Of a stretch of DNA of 64,000 nucleotides, positions 53,419-62,395 are shown piece by piece (the stretch's first letter is position 1; each line of letters starts with the position of its first letter). A program made the translations under genes and the position numbers. Location: positions 744,001-808,000 of the forward strand of contig NZ_SGXE01000002.1 in assembly GCF_004216895.1 (NCBI RefSeq), given 5' to 3'. The notes under the pieces were generated by a model. That model did no database searches. It was given only the letters and a program-made list of their open reading frames with translations, and was not told where the DNA came from. This stretch comes from Aquimarina brevivitae. GTDB taxonomy: Bacteria; Bacteroidota; Bacteroidia; Flavobacteriales; Flavobacteriaceae.

Positions 53419-54234
53419 TTATTTAGGGGATTGTAGTTTCATATCCGTGCTTTCAAAGATTTTGTCAGCAGAATTAGCAATAAATCCTGTAAATAACTCT
53501 CCATCAGCTTTTGGGTAACGATATGCGAATTCATAATAGCAAGAAGTGATCTCTTTTGTCCCTTCCTTAAAACTAGTAGGAACGACGTCAGCTAAAATAC
53601 TGGATTGTTCTAATAATTGATCAGGTGTACCTTTAATTTCTCCACCAGAAGCATTCATTTTAAAACCATTAGTTTTTAAAAATTCATTTACCTGTTCCAG
53701 GCTATCAAATGTTGCTAGTTTATTAACATCTACGGTGAAGTGATTGGCACAGAATCCATTGACGTACATCCAGGCTGCGTATTCAGATTCTGCTTGTAAC
53801 TCTTGATAAATTTCAAAGGAAGGAGTGTCCCATAAACATCCTTTGACAATTAAATCTTCTTGCTCAAATGCAGTATTTGGTAGGCTATCCAAAATTGCTT
53901 TTACCCTTTCCTGTAACTTCAAAGAAAACTCTTCAACTAATAATTGGCTTATAAAAATCTTAGGTGCAGTAGGATCGTTTTTGAGTTCAAAATGTTTAGC
54001 ATACAATTTTTTTGCTTCAAATGTATACTCACCTATAGGTTCATAGCCCATAGCAATGAATGGTTTGGCTAACACTTCAATAGCCACTCGTGGATCATTG
54101 AAAGTTCGTATCGCAATATGATCATTGAATACAGTATTTCCTTCACGCTCAAAAAGATCCTTTACCTTCTGGGCAGAAGGGGTCTTTTTTGAATACTGAT
54201 TCCATAATTTTTCAAAAACTTCATTTGTTTTCAT
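53419..54234 (-). CDS. DUF1338 protein, candidate 2-oxoadipate dioxygenase/decarboxylase
   Basis: A 271-residue DUF1338 protein. In Pseudomonas, HglS of this family converts 2-oxoadipate plus O2 to D-2-hydroxyglutarate and CO2 using an Fe(II) held by two His and a Glu. Visible here are H39 with R43 (HIAIR), H165 (NHFTVDV) and E235 (YYEFAYR). The H-to-R gap of 4 and the His-to-Glu gap of ~70 are as I recall for HglS. It is much shorter than HglS, so it lacks extra domains. It is divergent from the Lrp regulator gene, which is followed by a D-2-hydroxyglutarate dehydrogenase-like gene. DUF1338 is firm; the exact substrate is inference. Confidence 0.85.
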   Translation of the reverse strand: MKTNEVFEKLWNQYSKKTPSAQKVKDLFEREGNTVFNDHIAIRTFNDPRVAIEVLAKPFIAMGYEPIGEYTFEAKKLYAKHFELKNDPTAPKIFISQLLVEEFSLKLQERVKAILDSLPNTAFEQEDLIVKGCLWDTPSFEIYQELQAESEYAAWMYVNGFCANHFTVDVNKLATFDSLEQVNEFLKTNGFKMNASGGEIKGTPDQLLEQSSILADVVPTSFKEGTKEITSCYYEFAYRYPKADGELFTGFIANSADKIFESTDMKLQSPK

Positions 54235-54260
54235 TAGAATAAAAATGTTTTTATTTAAGA

Positions 54261-54277
54261 CAAAATTATTAATTTTG
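54261..54277. promoter_or_regulatory. Overlapping divergent -7 boxes forming a perfect palindrome
   Basis: CAAAATTA-T-TAATTTTG, a 17-bp perfect palindrome. Read left it is a -7 box (TAATTTTG) for the DUF1338 gene at 54234; read right it is one for the Lrp gene at 54400. Both match TAnnTTTG. One regulator could control both. Confidence 0.55.
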
Positions 54278-54343
54278 ACATTATATTTTAAATATAAAAA
54301 TCATTTTTACACTATATAGTTTATTTTTTAATCATTTTTTAAA

Positions 54344-54360
54344 ATTTCAATTTTTGAAAT
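54344..54360. promoter_or_regulatory. Inverted repeat upstream of the Lrp gene; candidate operator
   Basis: ATTTCAA-TTT-TTGAAAT is a perfect 7-bp inverted repeat 40 bp before the Lrp ATG. AT-rich palindromes of this kind are usual Lrp/AsnC sites, and autoregulation is common; binding is inference. Confidence 0.45.
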
Positions 54361-54399
54361 ATAAAAAAATGACATCAAAAGCTATTCAAATTCAAGGTA

Positions 54400-54882
54400 A
54401 TGAACCATTTTGATTATATAGACCAACAAATATTACTTCAGATACGAGAAGATGCCCGAAAACCTTTTTCGCAGATCGCTGAAGATCTAAAAATTTCAAA
54501 TTCTTTAGTGCATCAACGTATCAAAAAACTTAAAAAGAAAGGGGTAATTGATAATGCAGAGTTTGTAGTTAATGAACGCAAGATTGGGTACAGAACAAAA
54601 TCATATGTAGGGATCCGATTGCGAGAAGCACGCTATGCTGAAGAAGTAGTGGAAGGCCTAAAAAAGATTCCAGAGATTTTAGAGTGTAATTACGTATCCG
54701 GAAACTATGCGTTATTTATATTAATATTTGCGGTGGATAATCACCATCTTAGAGAAATCCTCTATGAGCAAGTACACCGCATTGATGGTGTTGCAGGAAC
54801 AGATAGTTTCATTTGTTTTGACACCAACTTTAGAAGACCCGTTGCTCTAGACTCATTAGCCAAACAAGATTTTTATGAATAG
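54400..54882 (+). CDS. Lrp/AsnC-family transcriptional regulator
   Basis: A 160-residue Lrp-type regulator. The N-terminal winged HTH (FDYIDQQILLQIREDARKPFSQIAEDLKISNSLVHQRIKKLKKKGVI, residues ~4-52) is followed by the RAM effector/oligomerisation domain (YVGIRLREARYAEEVVEGLKKIPEILECNYVSGNYALFILIFA). It overlaps the FAD/Fe-S dehydrogenase gene by 8 bp and is divergent from the DUF1338 gene, so it is likely the local regulator, perhaps responding to lysine or a derived oxo acid. Confidence 0.92.
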   Translation: MNHFDYIDQQILLQIREDARKPFSQIAEDLKISNSLVHQRIKKLKKKGVIDNAEFVVNERKIGYRTKSYVGIRLREARYAEEVVEGLKKIPEILECNYVSGNYALFILIFAVDNHHLREILYEQVHRIDGVAGTDSFICFDTNFRRPVALDSLAKQDFYE

Positions 54883-57805
54883 TAATGATGCATTACTCAA
54901 TTTAGCAAATCAATTAGAAGGAGAATTAAAATTTGATAAGCTCACTAAAGCCTTATACGCTACGGATGCCTCTGTGTATCGTCGAATTCCTTTGGCGGTC
55001 TGTTACCCAAAATCTAAAGCAGATATAAAACAATTGATTCAATTTGCGAATGATCATAAAATTGGCCTTATTCCTAGAACTGCGGGTACTTCATTGGCTG
55101 GTCAATGTGTAGGAGATGGAATTGTGGTTGATGTTTCCAGACATTTTACACAAATCATCGATTTAGATAGTAAGGAAAAAACTGTAACGGTAGAGCCTGG
55201 AGTCATTCGCGATGACCTGAATAGGTATTTAAAGCCGTATGGATTATTTTTTGGACCTAATACATCTACCTCTAATCGTTGTATGATAGGAGGGATGATT
55301 GGTAATAATAGTAGCGGAACTACTTCCATAAAATATGGGGTCACCAGAGATAAAGTCATAGCTATGGAAACGTTATTATCTGACGGATCTGAGGTAATTT
55401 TTGAATCCATCACAGCGCCAGAGTTTGCTGCAAAGACAAAGTTGAAATCTTTAGAAGGTAGTATTTATAAAACGGTGTATAATGAGCTTCAGTCAAAGGA
55501 GGTCCAACAACGTATAATCGATAGCTTTCCTAAAGCAGAAATTCACCGTAGAAATACAGGATATGCTATTGATCAATTACTAGATTCTGAAGTTTTTGGA
55601 ACGAATAATAAAAAGATAAACCTATGTGATTTACTTTCGGGTAGTGAAGGTACACTTGCTTTTACTACAAAAATTAAATTACAGTTAGATCCATTGCCGC
55701 CTGCAGAAACCTTAATGGTTGCTGCGCACTTTGATAGTATTGAAGCTTGTATGAAGGCTGTGGCACCCATAATGCAGCATTCGCTTTATACTTGTGAAAT
55801 GATGGATAAAACTATATTGGACTGTACGCTGGATAATATTGAACAGCAAAAGAATAGATTTTTTATTTTGGGTGATCCAAAAGCAATACTAATGTTAGAG
55901 CTTAGATCTGATGATCCGCAGGATTTAGCGCAACAGCATAAAGCAATTCTTAAAACGCTTCAAGAACAAACCGATAGTTATGCAAACCCTGATCTTCGTG
56001 GGAAGGAAATTGACCAGGCCTTGGAATTGCGAAAAGCGGGATTAGGTTTATTAGGAAACATTGTTGGTGATAAAAAAGCAGTTGCCTGTATTGAGGACAC
56101 TGCTGTAGCTATTGAAGATTTGGCAGGTTACATTGATGATTTCACCAAATTGATGGAGCAACATCAACAGCAATCTGTGTATTATGCACACGCTGGGGCG
56201 GGAGAATTACATTTGCGCCCTATTTTAAACCTAAAGAAAAAAGAAGATGTAGCGCTATTCAAACAAATTACTGATGACGTCGCTGTTTTGGTTAAAAAGT
56301 ACCAAGGGTCCATGAGTGGTGAGCACGGAGATGGTATTGTGAGAGCTCCCTACATTCCATATATGATCGGTGAAGAGAACTACCAAATCGTTAAGAGTAT
56401 AAAGTCTGCTTTTGATCCTAATACTATTTTTAATCCAGGAAAGATTGTAGATGCCTATCCTATGGATCAAAAATTAAGGTATGAGATAGATAGAGAGGAA
56501 CCACAAATTGAAACTTTATTAGATTTCTCTGACTCCTTGGGTATACTAAGAGCCGCAGAAAAATGTAATGGGAGTGGGGATTGTAGAAAATCTGTCGATG
56601 CTGGGGGAACAATGTGTCCTAGTTATAGAGCTACTAAAGATGAAAAAGACACCACCAGAGGTAGAGCAAATACATTACGAGAGTTTTTAACCAATAGTAC
56701 CCAACCTAATAAATTTAATCATAAAGAATTAAAGGAAGTCTTCGATTTATGTCTAAGCTGCAAAGGCTGTAGTAGTGAATGTCCTTCTAATGTTGATGTA
56801 GGGTCACTAAAAGCAGAATTTGAATATCAATATCAAAAAGCTAACGGAGCTTCTTTAAGAACCAAATTGTTTGCCTACAATACTAAATTCAATGCGATTG
56901 GTAGCAAGTTACCTTCTTTAACCAATTTCTTTTTTACTAATAAAATTACTTCTGGTATACTAAAATCAACCTTAGGTATTGCTTCATCACGTAGTCTTCC
57001 TACAGTTTCTAAGCAATCTTTAAGAAGTTGGATCAAAAAGAATTTAAGTGTTATACAACCAGTATCTCCTAAACAGGAGGTGTATTTGTTTATAGATGAG
57101 TTCACAAATTATCTGGACGCCAATATTGGTATCGATGCCATTCAACTGTTAGCAAAATTAGGGTATAAGGTTTCTGTTGTGGAGCATAAAGAAAGTGGAA
57201 GAACTTTCATTTCCAAAGGTTTATTAGATCAGGCAAAGAGTATTGCTAATGATAACATTGAGGTGTTAACTAAAGTAGTTTCAGAAGACACACCACTTAT
57301 AGGAATAGAACCTTCGGCCATACTGACACTACGCGATGAGTATAAACGATTGGCTGATGATAAGGATAAGGCTACGGATCTTGCTAAAAACACTTTTCTT
57401 ATCGACGAATTCTTGGATACGGAACTAAAGAAAGGAAACATTAGTACAGCTCAATTTTCTAAAGAAGCAAAATCCATAAAACTTCATGGGCACTGTCACC
57501 AAAAAGCATTGTCATCAATTAAGCATACGTTTGATCTATTGAATTTACCTGAAAATTTTAAAGTTACTATAATACCCTCAGGATGTTGTGGTATGGCAGG
57601 ATCATTTGGATATGAAAAAGAGCATTATGATATCAGTATGCAAATTGGAGAACAAACCTTATTCCCGGCAGTACGAAAAGCAGAGAAAGAAGTGTTGATA
57701 GCAGCTCCAGGTACCAGTTGTAGACATCAAATCGTTGATGGTACCAAGCGACAGGCCGAGCACCCGATTAGTATTTTAAATAGGTATTGTATCGATAGAG
57801 CGTAA
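54875..57805 (+). CDS. FAD-binding and (Fe-S)-binding oxidoreductase, D-2-hydroxyglutarate dehydrogenase-like
   Basis: A 976-residue protein in the YdiJ/D-lactate dehydrogenase class. The N-terminal FAD_binding_4 domain has PRTAGTSLAGQCVGDGIVVDVSR and GMIGNNSSGTTSIKYG. The FAD-oxidase C domain has MSGEHGDGIVRAPYIPY and NPGKIV. From ~560 there are two 4Fe-4S motifs (CNGSGDCRKSVDAGGTMCPSY and CLSCKGCSSECPSNVD), then a CCG domain (HGHCHQKAL, PSGCCGMAGSFGYE). YdiJ-type enzymes oxidise D-2-hydroxyglutarate to 2-oxoglutarate; D-lactate is an alternative substrate. It shares an 8-bp overlap with the Lrp gene. Its neighbour DUF1338 favours the hydroxyglutarate role. Confidence 0.88.
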   Translation: MNSNDALLNLANQLEGELKFDKLTKALYATDASVYRRIPLAVCYPKSKADIKQLIQFANDHKIGLIPRTAGTSLAGQCVGDGIVVDVSRHFTQIIDLDSKEKTVTVEPGVIRDDLNRYLKPYGLFFGPNTSTSNRCMIGGMIGNNSSGTTSIKYGVTRDKVIAMETLLSDGSEVIFESITAPEFAAKTKLKSLEGSIYKTVYNELQSKEVQQRIIDSFPKAEIHRRNTGYAIDQLLDSEVFGTNNKKINLCDLLSGSEGTLAFTTKIKLQLDPLPPAETLMVAAHFDSIEACMKAVAPIMQHSLYTCEMMDKTILDCTLDNIEQQKNRFFILGDPKAILMLELRSDDPQDLAQQHKAILKTLQEQTDSYANPDLRGKEIDQALELRKAGLGLLGNIVGDKKAVACIEDTAVAIEDLAGYIDDFTKLMEQHQQQSVYYAHAGAGELHLRPILNLKKKEDVALFKQITDDVAVLVKKYQGSMSGEHGDGIVRAPYIPYMIGEENYQIVKSIKSAFDPNTIFNPGKIVDAYPMDQKLRYEIDREEPQIETLLDFSDSLGILRAAEKCNGSGDCRKSVDAGGTMCPSYRATKDEKDTTRGRANTLREFLTNSTQPNKFNHKELKEVFDLCLSCKGCSSECPSNVDVGSLKAEFEYQYQKANGASLRTKLFAYNTKFNAIGSKLPSLTNFFFTNKITSGILKSTLGIASSRSLPTVSKQSLRSWIKKNLSVIQPVSPKQEVYLFIDEFTNYLDANIGIDAIQLLAKLGYKVSVVEHKESGRTFISKGLLDQAKSIANDNIEVLTKVVSEDTPLIGIEPSAILTLRDEYKRLADDKDKATDLAKNTFLIDEFLDTELKKGNISTAQFSKEAKSIKLHGHCHQKALSSIKHTFDLLNLPENFKVTIIPSGCCGMAGSFGYEKEHYDISMQIGEQTLFPAVRKAEKEVLIAAPGTSCRHQIVDGTKRQAEHPISILNRYCIDRA

Positions 57806-57807
57806 AG

Positions 57808-58644
57808 CTATTTAGTAAAGGCTGAAGTTATGATTTCTGCTAATGGAATAGGAACTAAGTCATCAGTTTCCTCTTGAAGTTGTGGTACATCATGGTTTAC
57901 TAATAGATCCTCATAACGGACTAAAGTCCACTCTTTTTGGTGATACTCTAGCGCGGTAAGGTTTTCTATCCAGTCGCCAGAATTAAGGTACAAACAAGAT
58001 CCATTTTTGTTAGTCACCATTCTTTTTTGAGGCTGATGGATATGACCGCAGATTACGTATTCATAATGATTATCAATAGCTAATTCTGAGGCAACATCTT
58101 CAAAATTATTGATATAAGAAACTGCTTTTTTTACACTATTCTTGATTTTCTTGGATAGTGAATACTTTTCTTTACCACATCGAACTAGGCACCAATTTAT
58201 GGCCTGATTGACTAAGATAAGCAGATCATACCCCCAGCCGCCTAGCTTAGCTAACCATTTGGCGTTTTGGATGGAGGCATCAAATACATCTCCGTGAAAA
58301 AACCATGCTTTTTTACCATCGAGTTCTAGCACCAATTTATCCAGTATGTGAAAATCTCCAATTTTGGTATCGCTGAATTTTCTAAGCATTTCGTCGTGAT
58401 TACCTGTAATGTAAAAAACTTCCGTTTCCTTAGAAGCAAGGGATATTATTTTTTTAATAACCTTTAAATGTGACTTAGGGAAATAGCGTTTTCTAAATTG
58501 CCAAATATCAATAATATCACCGTTGAGAATAAGTTGTTTAGGCTTGATACTATTAAGATAGTGCAACAATGCCTTTGCTTGACAGCCGTAGGTTCCTAAA
58601 TGAACATCAGAGATTACGACTACATCAACATTTCTTTTTTTCAT
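57808..58644 (-). CDS. LpxH-like metallophosphoesterase (UDP-2,3-diacylglucosamine diphosphatase family)
   Basis: A 278-residue calcineurin-like phosphoesterase. Metal ligands: SDVHLGTYG, LNGDIID, ITGNHDEMLRKF, WFFHGDVFD and CGHIHQPQ. This set and length match the LpxH-type enzymes annotated in Bacteroidota, which cleave UDP-2,3-diacylglucosamine to lipid X after LpxA/C/D. The other early lipid A genes are at 14-17 kb. It ends 2 bp from the convergent FAD/Fe-S gene. Confidence 0.85.
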   Translation of the reverse strand: MKKRNVDVVVISDVHLGTYGCQAKALLHYLNSIKPKQLILNGDIIDIWQFRKRYFPKSHLKVIKKIISLASKETEVFYITGNHDEMLRKFSDTKIGDFHILDKLVLELDGKKAWFFHGDVFDASIQNAKWLAKLGGWGYDLLILVNQAINWCLVRCGKEKYSLSKKIKNSVKKAVSYINNFEDVASELAIDNHYEYVICGHIHQPQKRMVTNKNGSCLYLNSGDWIENLTALEYHQKEWTLVRYEDLLVNHDVPQLQEETDDLVPIPLAEIITSAFTK

Positions 58645-58839
58645 ATGTCAAAGTTAGATCAACTTTTGAGACATTACGGTTATGTATTGATTATGTATAC
58701 TTTAAGGATATATTATATCTAATTATATCACATTAAGAAGAAGTTAATTAGCTATCGTTTAGTAACGCTTCTCGGTTGTAAAATATCAGGATCATCCTTT
58801 TAAAATGTAATAAGCCTTATGATTTTAAATATTAAAATT

Positions 58840-58847
58840 TACATTTG
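58840..58847 (+). promoter_or_regulatory. aroC promoter, -7 box
   Basis: TACATTTG (TAnnTTTG), 17 bp upstream of the aroC ATG at 58865. Confidence 0.55.
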
Positions 58848-58864
58848 TTATAAATTCTACTTAG

Positions 58865-59929
58865 ATGGCTGGAAATACATTTGGAACGCTTTTTAAACTC
58901 ACTACTTTTGGAGAATCACACGGACCTGCAATAGGCGGTATTATTGATGGTTGCCCATCGGGTGTAACCATAGATATGGAGTTCGTTCAGGCTGAATTAG
59001 ATAGAAGAAAGCCAGGGCAGTCAGCAATTGTCACACAACGTAAGGAACCCGATACAGTTGAATTTTATTCTGGGATTTTTGAAGGCGTTACTACTGGTAC
59101 ACCTATCGGTTTTGTAATTAAAAATGCAAATCAAAAATCCAAAGATTACGCTCATATTAAGGACTCTTATAGACCATCACACGCGGATTATACCTACGAT
59201 CAAAAGTATGGAGTTAGAGATTACAGAGGAGGAGGCCGGTCATCTGCGCGCGAAACCGCAAGTAGAGTGGTCGCAGGGGCTATCGCAAAACAAGTACTTC
59301 AAGAAGTAAATATAAATGCCTATGTAAGTGCTGTTGGTCCGCTTAAGTTGCATAAACCCTATTCGGAATTAGATTTAGCCCAAACCGAAAAAAATATCGT
59401 GCGTTGTCCAGACCCCGAGGTAGCAGAACAAATGGAGCGCTACATTAAAGAAATACGAAAACAAGGGGATACCGTTGGAGGTATTGTAAGTTGTGTCATA
59501 CAAGGAGCTCCCGTAGGATTAGGTGAACCGGTTTTTGATAAATTACATGCGGAATTGGGTAAAGCCATGCTTTCAATTAATGCGGTTAAAGGATTTGAAT
59601 ATGGAAGTGGTTTTGAAGGCGCTTCATTAAAAGGTAGTCAGCATAACGATTTGTTCAATACCGATGGCAGTACACAAACCAATCTTTCTGGTGGTATTCA
59701 AGGAGGCATCTCTAATGGTATGGATATTTATTTCAATGTAGCATTTAAACCCGTAGCAACCATTATGCAGGACCAAGAAACTATAGATAATAAGTGCGAA
59801 AAAGTAGTGATGCAAGGTAAAGGTAGACACGATCCTTGTGTAGTGCCAAGGGCAGTACCTATTGTGGAGGCAATGGCGGCCTTAGTGCTTTTAGATTTCT
59901 ACTTACTAAACAAAACCATAAAATCTTAA
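58865..59929 (+). CDS. aroC: Chorismate synthase
   Basis: A 354-residue AroC, the last step of the shikimate pathway (EPSP to chorismate, with reduced FMN). Canonical motifs: [92 protein letters not shown] and [21 protein letters not shown]. It has its own promoter box and a ~135-bp gap to the symporter gene. Confidence 0.97.
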   Translation: MAGNTFGTLFKLTTFGESHGPAIGGIIDGCPSGVTIDMEFVQAELDRRKPGQSAIVTQRKEPDTVEFYSGIFEGVTTGTPIGFVIKNANQKSKDYAHIKDSYRPSHADYTYDQKYGVRDYRGGGRSSARETASRVVAGAIAKQVLQEVNINAYVSAVGPLKLHKPYSELDLAQTEKNIVRCPDPEVAEQMERYIKEIRKQGDTVGGIVSCVIQGAPVGLGEPVFDKLHAELGKAMLSINAVKGFEYGSGFEGASLKGSQHNDLFNTDGSTQTNLSGGIQGGISNGMDIYFNVAFKPVATIMQDQETIDNKCEKVVMQGKGRHDPCVVPRAVPIVEAMAALVLLDFYLLNKTIKS

Positions 59930-60066
59930 AACTTTAGGTTTTAATCGAATCGATCAAAAATTCTTAGGAATCTTTATGCTGCTTTGATGATTGATTTACG
60001 AGGTCTTTAAGGTTTACAAATATAATTCATATCTTCGACGCTGTTTGGAAAAAAAAGAAAGCTTAG

Positions 60067-61377
60067 ATGAAAAAACTTGCATTACACTGGCAAATTTTAA
60101 TAGGAATGGTAGCAGGGGTTGTATTTGCCCTTATACTTTCGCGATTTGAATGGGGATCTGATATCATTAGTGATTGGGTAAAACCATTTGGTACCATTTT
60201 TATCAATGCGTTAAAACTTATTGCTGTACCCCTGATCTTGGCCTCTTTGATTAAAGGAGTTTCGGATCTAAAGGATATCTCTAAATTATCCAAAATGGGG
60301 GGTAGGACAATTGCTACCTATATCGTAACTACAGTGATTGCGGTTACTATAGGTTTATTGGTAGTAAATATTGTAAAACCTGGGAGTACGATTACCGAAG
60401 AAACCCGTAATGAATTAGTTGAAAACTATAAAGGAGATGCCGACAGCAAAATTGCAGATGCCCAGAAACAAAAAGATGCGGGACCATTACAAGCGTTGGT
60501 TGATCTAGTGCCTGAAAATATATTCAACGCTGCCGGAGATAATAGAAATATGCTTCAGGTTATCTTTTTTGCGATATTCTTTGGTATCGGCTTAATTCTT
60601 ATACCCGAAAAAACTGCACAACCGGTTAAAGATTTCTTCGATGGCTTCAATGAGGTTATTCTAAAACTGATTGACTTAATTATGCTCACGGCACCATATG
60701 GTGTATTTGCGTTATTGGCTGCGTTAGTGGTTGAATCTCCAAGTGCAGATTTATTCGCTGCTTTAGCTATGTATGCGGTATGTGTAATAGTCGGTCTTGC
60801 ATTGATGATTTGTATCTATACATTATTTGTTTGGATATTTACCAAAAAAACACCTTCGTTTTTTATTAATGGTATCTCTCCTGCGCAGTTATTAGCATTT
60901 TCCACCAGCTCTAGTGCCGCTACCTTACCGGTAACTATGGAAAGAGTAGAAGAACATTTAGGCGTTGAGAAGGAGGTATCTAGTTTTGTTTTGCCTATTG
61001 GTGCTACTATAAATATGGATGGCACGAGTTTGTATCAAGCAGTAGCTGCGGTATTTATTGCTCAAGCTTTTGGTATGGATCTTTCATTAGGAGCACAGCT
61101 AGGAATTATTGTTACGGCTACCTTAGCTTCAATCGGTTCTGCTGCAGTTCCTGGAGCAGGGATGGTAATGTTGGTTATCGTGTTAGGTCAGGCAGGTATT
61201 CCTGAAGCCGGATTAGCCTTAATTTTTGCCGTTGATAGACCATTAGATATGTGCAGAACTACAGTGAACGTTACAGGGGATGCAGCGGTATCTATGATGG
61301 TAGCTAAAAGCGTCGACAAACTCGGTGACCCCCATGTGAAGGACTGGGATGATAACTACAAAAAGCAAGCTAGTTAA
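60067..61377 (+). CDS. Dicarboxylate/amino acid:cation symporter (DAACS family)
   Basis: A 436-residue membrane transporter with the glutamate/aspartate transporter fold. The hairpin 1 serine motif is at AFSTSSSAATLPVTMERVEEHLG. TM7 has PIGATINMDGTSLYQAVAAVF (the NMDGT motif), hairpin 2 is at SIGSAAVPGAGMVML, and TM8 has AVDRPLDMCRTTVNVTGDAAVSM (DxxxxxxRTxxNVxGD), binding substrate carboxylate and cation. The N-terminal helix is at ~8-28. The extra region at ~115-150 (EETRNELVENYKGDADSKIADAQKQ) is a charged extracytoplasmic loop. Likely substrates are glutamate, aspartate or C4-dicarboxylates, with H+ or Na+. Confidence 0.93.
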   Translation: MKKLALHWQILIGMVAGVVFALILSRFEWGSDIISDWVKPFGTIFINALKLIAVPLILASLIKGVSDLKDISKLSKMGGRTIATYIVTTVIAVTIGLLVVNIVKPGSTITEETRNELVENYKGDADSKIADAQKQKDAGPLQALVDLVPENIFNAAGDNRNMLQVIFFAIFFGIGLILIPEKTAQPVKDFFDGFNEVILKLIDLIMLTAPYGVFALLAALVVESPSADLFAALAMYAVCVIVGLALMICIYTLFVWIFTKKTPSFFINGISPAQLLAFSTSSSAATLPVTMERVEEHLGVEKEVSSFVLPIGATINMDGTSLYQAVAAVFIAQAFGMDLSLGAQLGIIVTATLASIGSAAVPGAGMVMLVIVLGQAGIPEAGLALIFAVDRPLDMCRTTVNVTGDAAVSMMVAKSVDKLGDPHVKDWDDNYKKQAS

Positions 61378-61710
61378 TTATAATTCGTTTTTATGAAATT
61401 TTTAGCCCTTTAGATTTTAAAGTAGTAACATAACTCAAATTCATTGCATATTAAAGCTGTGAACTTGGGCTGGTCGATACGTTTACAGAATCATTTCTTT
61501 ATAGAAAAATTCCAGGACTTAGGTGGATTACATTAGGTTAAATCAAATTAACGCAATCAATAGTCGCTTTAAGCATATTTGTTTGCCTACTCTATGTATT
61601 AGTTTTTTTTGATTGTATCTACTAGTTGGTTTGATTCTTATCTAAAAAAAGGGGGAAAACCCCTATTGAATCCTAGTGAACATCCCCTTATTTTAGCGAT
61701 GTCAATAATT
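61378..61710. other. Intergenic region without a recognisable gene
   Basis: ~330 bp after the symporter. I find no open frame with good features, no RNA gene, and only a short hairpin (AGGGG...CCCCT near 61650-61665) without a T tract. The symporter may rely on a distant or Rho-dependent terminator. Confidence 0.4.
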
Positions 61711-61718
61711 TACTTTTG
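61711..61718 (+). promoter_or_regulatory. Promoter -7 box for the 58-residue membrane protein
   Basis: TACTTTTG (TAnnTTTG), 33 bp before the ATG at 61752. It supports the short frame being expressed. Confidence 0.5.
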
Positions 61719-61751
61719 ACGTATCACATCCAAATTAAATAACTCACTATT

Positions 61752-61928
61752 ATGAAAAGGCTTGTATTACCCGTTTTATTAATTGCATTTGCAGTTGTTT
61801 GTCTATGTATATTTCATTTAGAGACAATCGACAATAGAGTACGTGAAACTACATCCATAAACGAAGAATCTACAGAATTAGTTATTCAAAAGGCAGAAGA
61901 GGAACAACCAATCTCATCTTTAGATTAG
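61752..61928 (+). CDS. Small single-pass membrane protein, 58 residues
   Basis: An ATG-initiated frame of 58 codons with a -7 box at a good distance. The N-terminus is MKRLVLPVLLIAFAVVCLC, either a membrane anchor or a signal sequence. The ~35-residue tail is acidic (EESTELVIQKAEEEQPISSLD). It contains a lone Cys pair (CLC) near the end of the hydrophobic stretch that does not fit a clear lipobox. I do not recognise it. It lies convergent to the DCC-family gene with ~22 bp between them. Confidence 0.45.
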   Translation: MKRLVLPVLLIAFAVVCLCIFHLETIDNRVRETTSINEESTELVIQKAEEEQPISSLD

Positions 61929-61950
61929 TTATGGCTGTTCAGCAATTTAC

Positions 61951-62370
61951 TCAGGCGTCCTGATCTAGAAATAAAGACCTTAACTCAGGAGTTGGAATTA
62001 CACATTGTTCTTTTTTGCCAAACCATTTATATCTATTCTTTGCGATAAAATCGTAAATCCAATCTCTTAAAACCTTTGGGAAAATCAAAAAAATCGAGAG
62101 CAAGGGATAGAATCCAGACAGCTGTTTTGCTATTTGCAGGGCAGCTGTTGATTTGATATAGTAGGCTTCATTAGGATCGATTAAAATGATAGAGTCGATT
62201 TGAGTGGTATCAATACCTCGTTCTGAAGTCAATTGTTGACCTATTTCACTTTGTAAAGAAGCGTATCTAAAAATAGAATTCTTATCTCGCTTAATTATAA
62301 AATTTACAGCTCCGTTACACAGGTTACATACCCCATCAAACAAAATGATTTTATGTTTTACTGTTGACAT
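61951..62370 (-). CDS. DCC-family thiol-disulfide oxidoreductase (DUF393)
   Basis: A 139-residue protein of the DCC family. The defining DxxCxxC motif is in LFDGVCNLCNGAVNFIIKRDK near the N-terminus. Further on is RYASLQSEIGQQL, and the C-terminal part contains WIYDFIAKNRYKWFGKK, which is typical. Members are assumed to be thioredoxin-like redox enzymes. It is 25 bp downstream of the epimerase-like gene on the same strand, so they may share a transcript. Confidence 0.88.
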   Translation of the reverse strand: MSTVKHKIILFDGVCNLCNGAVNFIIKRDKNSIFRYASLQSEIGQQLTSERGIDTTQIDSIILIDPNEAYYIKSTAALQIAKQLSGFYPLLSIFLIFPKVLRDWIYDFIAKNRYKWFGKKEQCVIPTPELRSLFLDQDA

Positions 62371-62395
62371 ATGACTTTAAACTAAAACTTACTAT

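Noticed and set aside
61649-61665. GGGGGAAAACCCC hairpin downstream of the symporter
   Set aside because: A 4-5 bp stem, not followed by T; more than 270 bp past the stop codon.
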